Shown here piece after piece: positions 62,507-64,000 of a stretch of DNA of 64,000 nucleotides (the first letter of the stretch is position 1; the number at the start of each line of letters is the position of its first letter). This DNA is from Ignavibacterium sp. Its GTDB lineage: Bacteria; Bacteroidota; Ignavibacteria; Ignavibacteriales; Ignavibacteriaceae. The position numbers were made by a program, and so were the translations under genes. The stretch covers positions 3,348,001-3,412,000 of the forward strand of contig NZ_AP026678.1 in NCBI RefSeq assembly GCF_025998815.1, written 5' to 3'. Under the pieces are notes generated by a model. It was not told where the DNA came from and made no database searches. It saw only the letters and a program-made list of their open reading frames with translations.

Positions 62507-63727
62507 ATGCCCAACAAAATAACACCAGCCGTCAGGACAAATAACATTACCTACGCAGTCAGAGATATTGTAGTTTTAGCAAATCAGGTTGCTAAATCAG
62601 GAAAAGAAATGTTGTACCTGAATATTGGTGACCCGAATCTTTTTGATTTTGAACCACCTCGACATCTTGTTGATGCAACATATAAAGCTATGTTGGAAAA
62701 CAAAAATGGTTACGCTCCTTCATCCGGAATAAAAGAAGCAGTTGAGGCAATCGAAAGAGAAGCCGAAAAAAAAGGAATCACAAATGTTCACGATATTTTT
62801 GTTACTACAGGTGCAAGTGAAGCAATAGATATTTGTCTCACGGCTTTGGTAAATGATGGCGAAAATGTTCTTACCCCAACTCCTGGTTATCCTCTCTACA
62901 CTGCAATTGCCAGTAAACTTCAGATGATGGAAAATCCGTATTATCTTAATGAAGAAAACGGATGGCTACCTGATATTGATGATATCAAATCAAAAATAAA
63001 TGATAAAACACGAGCGATAATTTTAATCAATCCGAATAATCCTACTGGCTCACTTTACACAGAGGAAAATTTAAAGCAGATAGTTGATCTCGCTCTTGAA
63101 CATAATCTTGTAATTTTTGCCGACGAAATTTATGACAAACTTTTGTTCGATGGGAAGAAACATATTTCAATAGCTTCGCTTAATAAAGATGTTTCTTGTA
63201 TTACCTTTGGTGGATTGTCAAAAAATTATATGGTTCCGGGATTCAGAATCGGGTGGGGAATTGTTAGTGGAAGAAAAGAAGTTCTTTCTGATTATATCGA
63301 AGCTATAAATAAAATTTTGCGCGCAAGATTATCTGCAAATCATCCTGAGCAATATGGAATAAAACCTTCACTCGAAGGAAGTCAGGAACATCTTGTAATT
63401 GCAATGCAGAAGCTTACCAAAAGAAGAGATCTTACGGTTGAGATGTTGAATTCAATTCCGGGAATTTCCTGTGTTAAACCGGAAGGTGCATTTTATGCTT
63501 TCCCAAGATTGCATATGAAACAACCTGATTCTCATTTTGTTGCTGAGTTAATCAAAGAAACTGGTGTTGTTGTTGTTCCGGGAAGTGGATTTGGTCAGGT
63601 TCCGGGTACTCAGCATTTCAGAGTTGTGTTTTTACCAAATGAACAAATACTAGAAAAAGCTTACAGGGCAATCGGGGATTTTTATCAAAAGTATCTTGAA
63701 AAGTATCCCGATTTGGTAGAGGCCTGA
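62507..63727 (+). CDS. PLP-dependent class I/II aminotransferase (alanine aminotransferase-like)
   Basis: Aminotransferase of 406 aa, fold type I. NIGDPNLFDFEPP near the start, NGYAPSSGIKEAVEAIE, and TTGASEAIDICLTALVNDG bind the cofactor phosphate. INPNNPTGSLYTEE and FADEIYDKLLFDG contain the conserved Asn and Asp-x-x-Tyr. The PLP lysine lies in TFGGLSKNYMVPGFRIGWG, about residues 241-259. The C-terminus has FRVVFLPNEQILEKA. The order and NYMVPGFRIGW version fit the AlaA-type glutamate-pyruvate transaminases. Substrate preference is inferred. A terminator follows. Confidence 0.9.
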   Translation: MPNKITPAVRTNNITYAVRDIVVLANQVAKSGKEMLYLNIGDPNLFDFEPPRHLVDATYKAMLENKNGYAPSSGIKEAVEAIEREAEKKGITNVHDIFVTTGASEAIDICLTALVNDGENVLTPTPGYPLYTAIASKLQMMENPYYLNEENGWLPDIDDIKSKINDKTRAIILINPNNPTGSLYTEENLKQIVDLALEHNLVIFADEIYDKLLFDGKKHISIASLNKDVSCITFGGLSKNYMVPGFRIGWGIVSGRKEVLSDYIEAINKILRARLSANHPEQYGIKPSLEGSQEHLVIAMQKLTKRRDLTVEMLNSIPGISCVKPEGAFYAFPRLHMKQPDSHFVAELIKETGVVVVPGSGFGQVPGTQHFRVVFLPNEQILEKAYRAIGDFYQKYLEKYPDLVEA

Positions 63728-63741
63728 ATAAAAATTTCTTT

Positions 63742-63780
63742 AAAGACTTCTGCGCAATTGTAGAAGTCTTTAATATTTAT
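63742..63780 (+). terminator. Intrinsic terminator after the aminotransferase gene
   Basis: AAAGACTTCT (63742-63751) and AGAAGTCTTT (63762-63771) are perfect 10-base arms around a 10-base loop, followed by AATATTTATTTTT. Confidence 0.88.
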
Positions 63781-63860
63781 TTTTACCTGTCAAACAAATA
63801 CAACTTACCTTGATTGGCTGAAGCTCAATCTCTATATTTGAAACCGATTTAATAAGCATT

Positions 63861-64000
63861 TTGCAGATAGAAATTTTGGATAATTATAAAATAACAGTTT
63901 TACCGGCCGGCGTTAAGGTAATCTCTGAATACATTCCACATTTCAAGTCTTTCTCGCTTGGATTTTGGATTAATGTTGGTTCAAGAGATGAGAATTCCCG
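63861..64000 (+). CDS. M16-family metallopeptidase, N-terminal fragment (runs off the window)
   Basis: Open frame from TTG 63861 (another TTG at 63876) to the window end, about 46 codons. VLPAGVKVISEYIPHFKSFS followed by GFWINVGSRDEN is the typical first strand pair of M16 (insulinase/mitochondrial processing peptidase-like) zinc peptidases. The HxxEH zinc site would lie just beyond the window. The start codon is uncertain as no ATG is available. Confidence 0.8.
   Translation, partial: MQIEILDNYKITVLPAGVKVISEYIPHFKSFSLGFWINVGSRDENS

Noticed and set aside
1-64000. CRISPR arrays, tRNA/rRNA genes, IS elements or prophage
   Set aside because: No regular spaced repeats, no RNA gene cores and no transposase, integrase or phage structural genes were found among the frames.

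Overview
This AT-rich window looks like a chromosomal segment of an Ignavibacteria-like member of the Bacteroidota/Chlorobi (FCB) group. The clues are secreted proteins ending in type IX secretion (T9SS) sorting domains with the NYPNPFNPST signature, a Sec-type (clade II) nitrous oxide reductase cluster, and housekeeping genes of that general flavour. No rRNA, tRNA, CRISPR array, transposase or integrase was seen. The taxon is inferred from gene content only.

Layout. 1-9.2 kb (minus strand): a truncated PAP2 phosphatase, secD-secF, a nucleoside salvage run (cdd-tdk-nupC-type transporter-purine nucleoside phosphorylase), then a methyltransferase and a family 2 glycosyltransferase. 9.4-13.0 kb (plus strand from here on): two T9SS-exported proteins, the second broken by two compensating frameshifts. 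13.1-16.3 kb: purL and a YihY/BrkB membrane protein. 16.4-26.5 kb: a nos cluster for N2O reduction (lipoprotein cytochrome c, nosZ, cupin, NosB-like membrane protein, nosL, nosD, nosF, a five-gene accessory cassette, nosY). 26.6-34.0 kb: an Rrf2 regulator, a NapH/NosH-like ferredoxin, two hemerythrin-like proteins, nrfH-nrfA, an outer-membrane porin and an octaheme HAO-like cytochrome. 34.1-48.8 kb: a copper/silver island with an HME-RND efflux pump, Met- and Cys-rich periplasmic proteins, a multicopper oxidase with a CopB-like tail and a CPH-type P1B ATPase. 49.1-57.0 kb: a second RND pump of the CzcA type, a NicO-like membrane protein, and a chimeric gene joining the start of a heavy-metal ATPase to the back of a multicopper oxidase. 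57.4-64 kb: a TPR protein, PtsN-like EIIA, hisS, a small unknown gene, an rlmB-type rRNA methyltransferase, a repeat protein, an aminotransferase and the start of an M16 peptidase.

How it fits together. The nitrogen genes suggest an anaerobic respirer that reduces N2O to N2 and nitrite to ammonium, and handles nitric oxide stress through hemerythrin-like and heme-copper-like proteins. A palindrome TCAGA-N8-TCTGR occurs twice before the nos cluster, once before the Rrf2 gene and once before the ferredoxin-hemerythrin-nrf run. It is the best candidate for the operator of that Rrf2 (Fe-S, NsrR-like) regulator. The copper island beside the copper enzyme NosZ may link copper supply, detoxification and N2O respiration, although no metal-responsive regulator is encoded nearby.

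Oddities include an in-frame palindromic repeat inside the rRNA methyltransferase gene, related repeats around the cus genes, a protein about one quarter methionine, and the ATPase-oxidase chimera, which marks either a genomic deletion or an assembly join.
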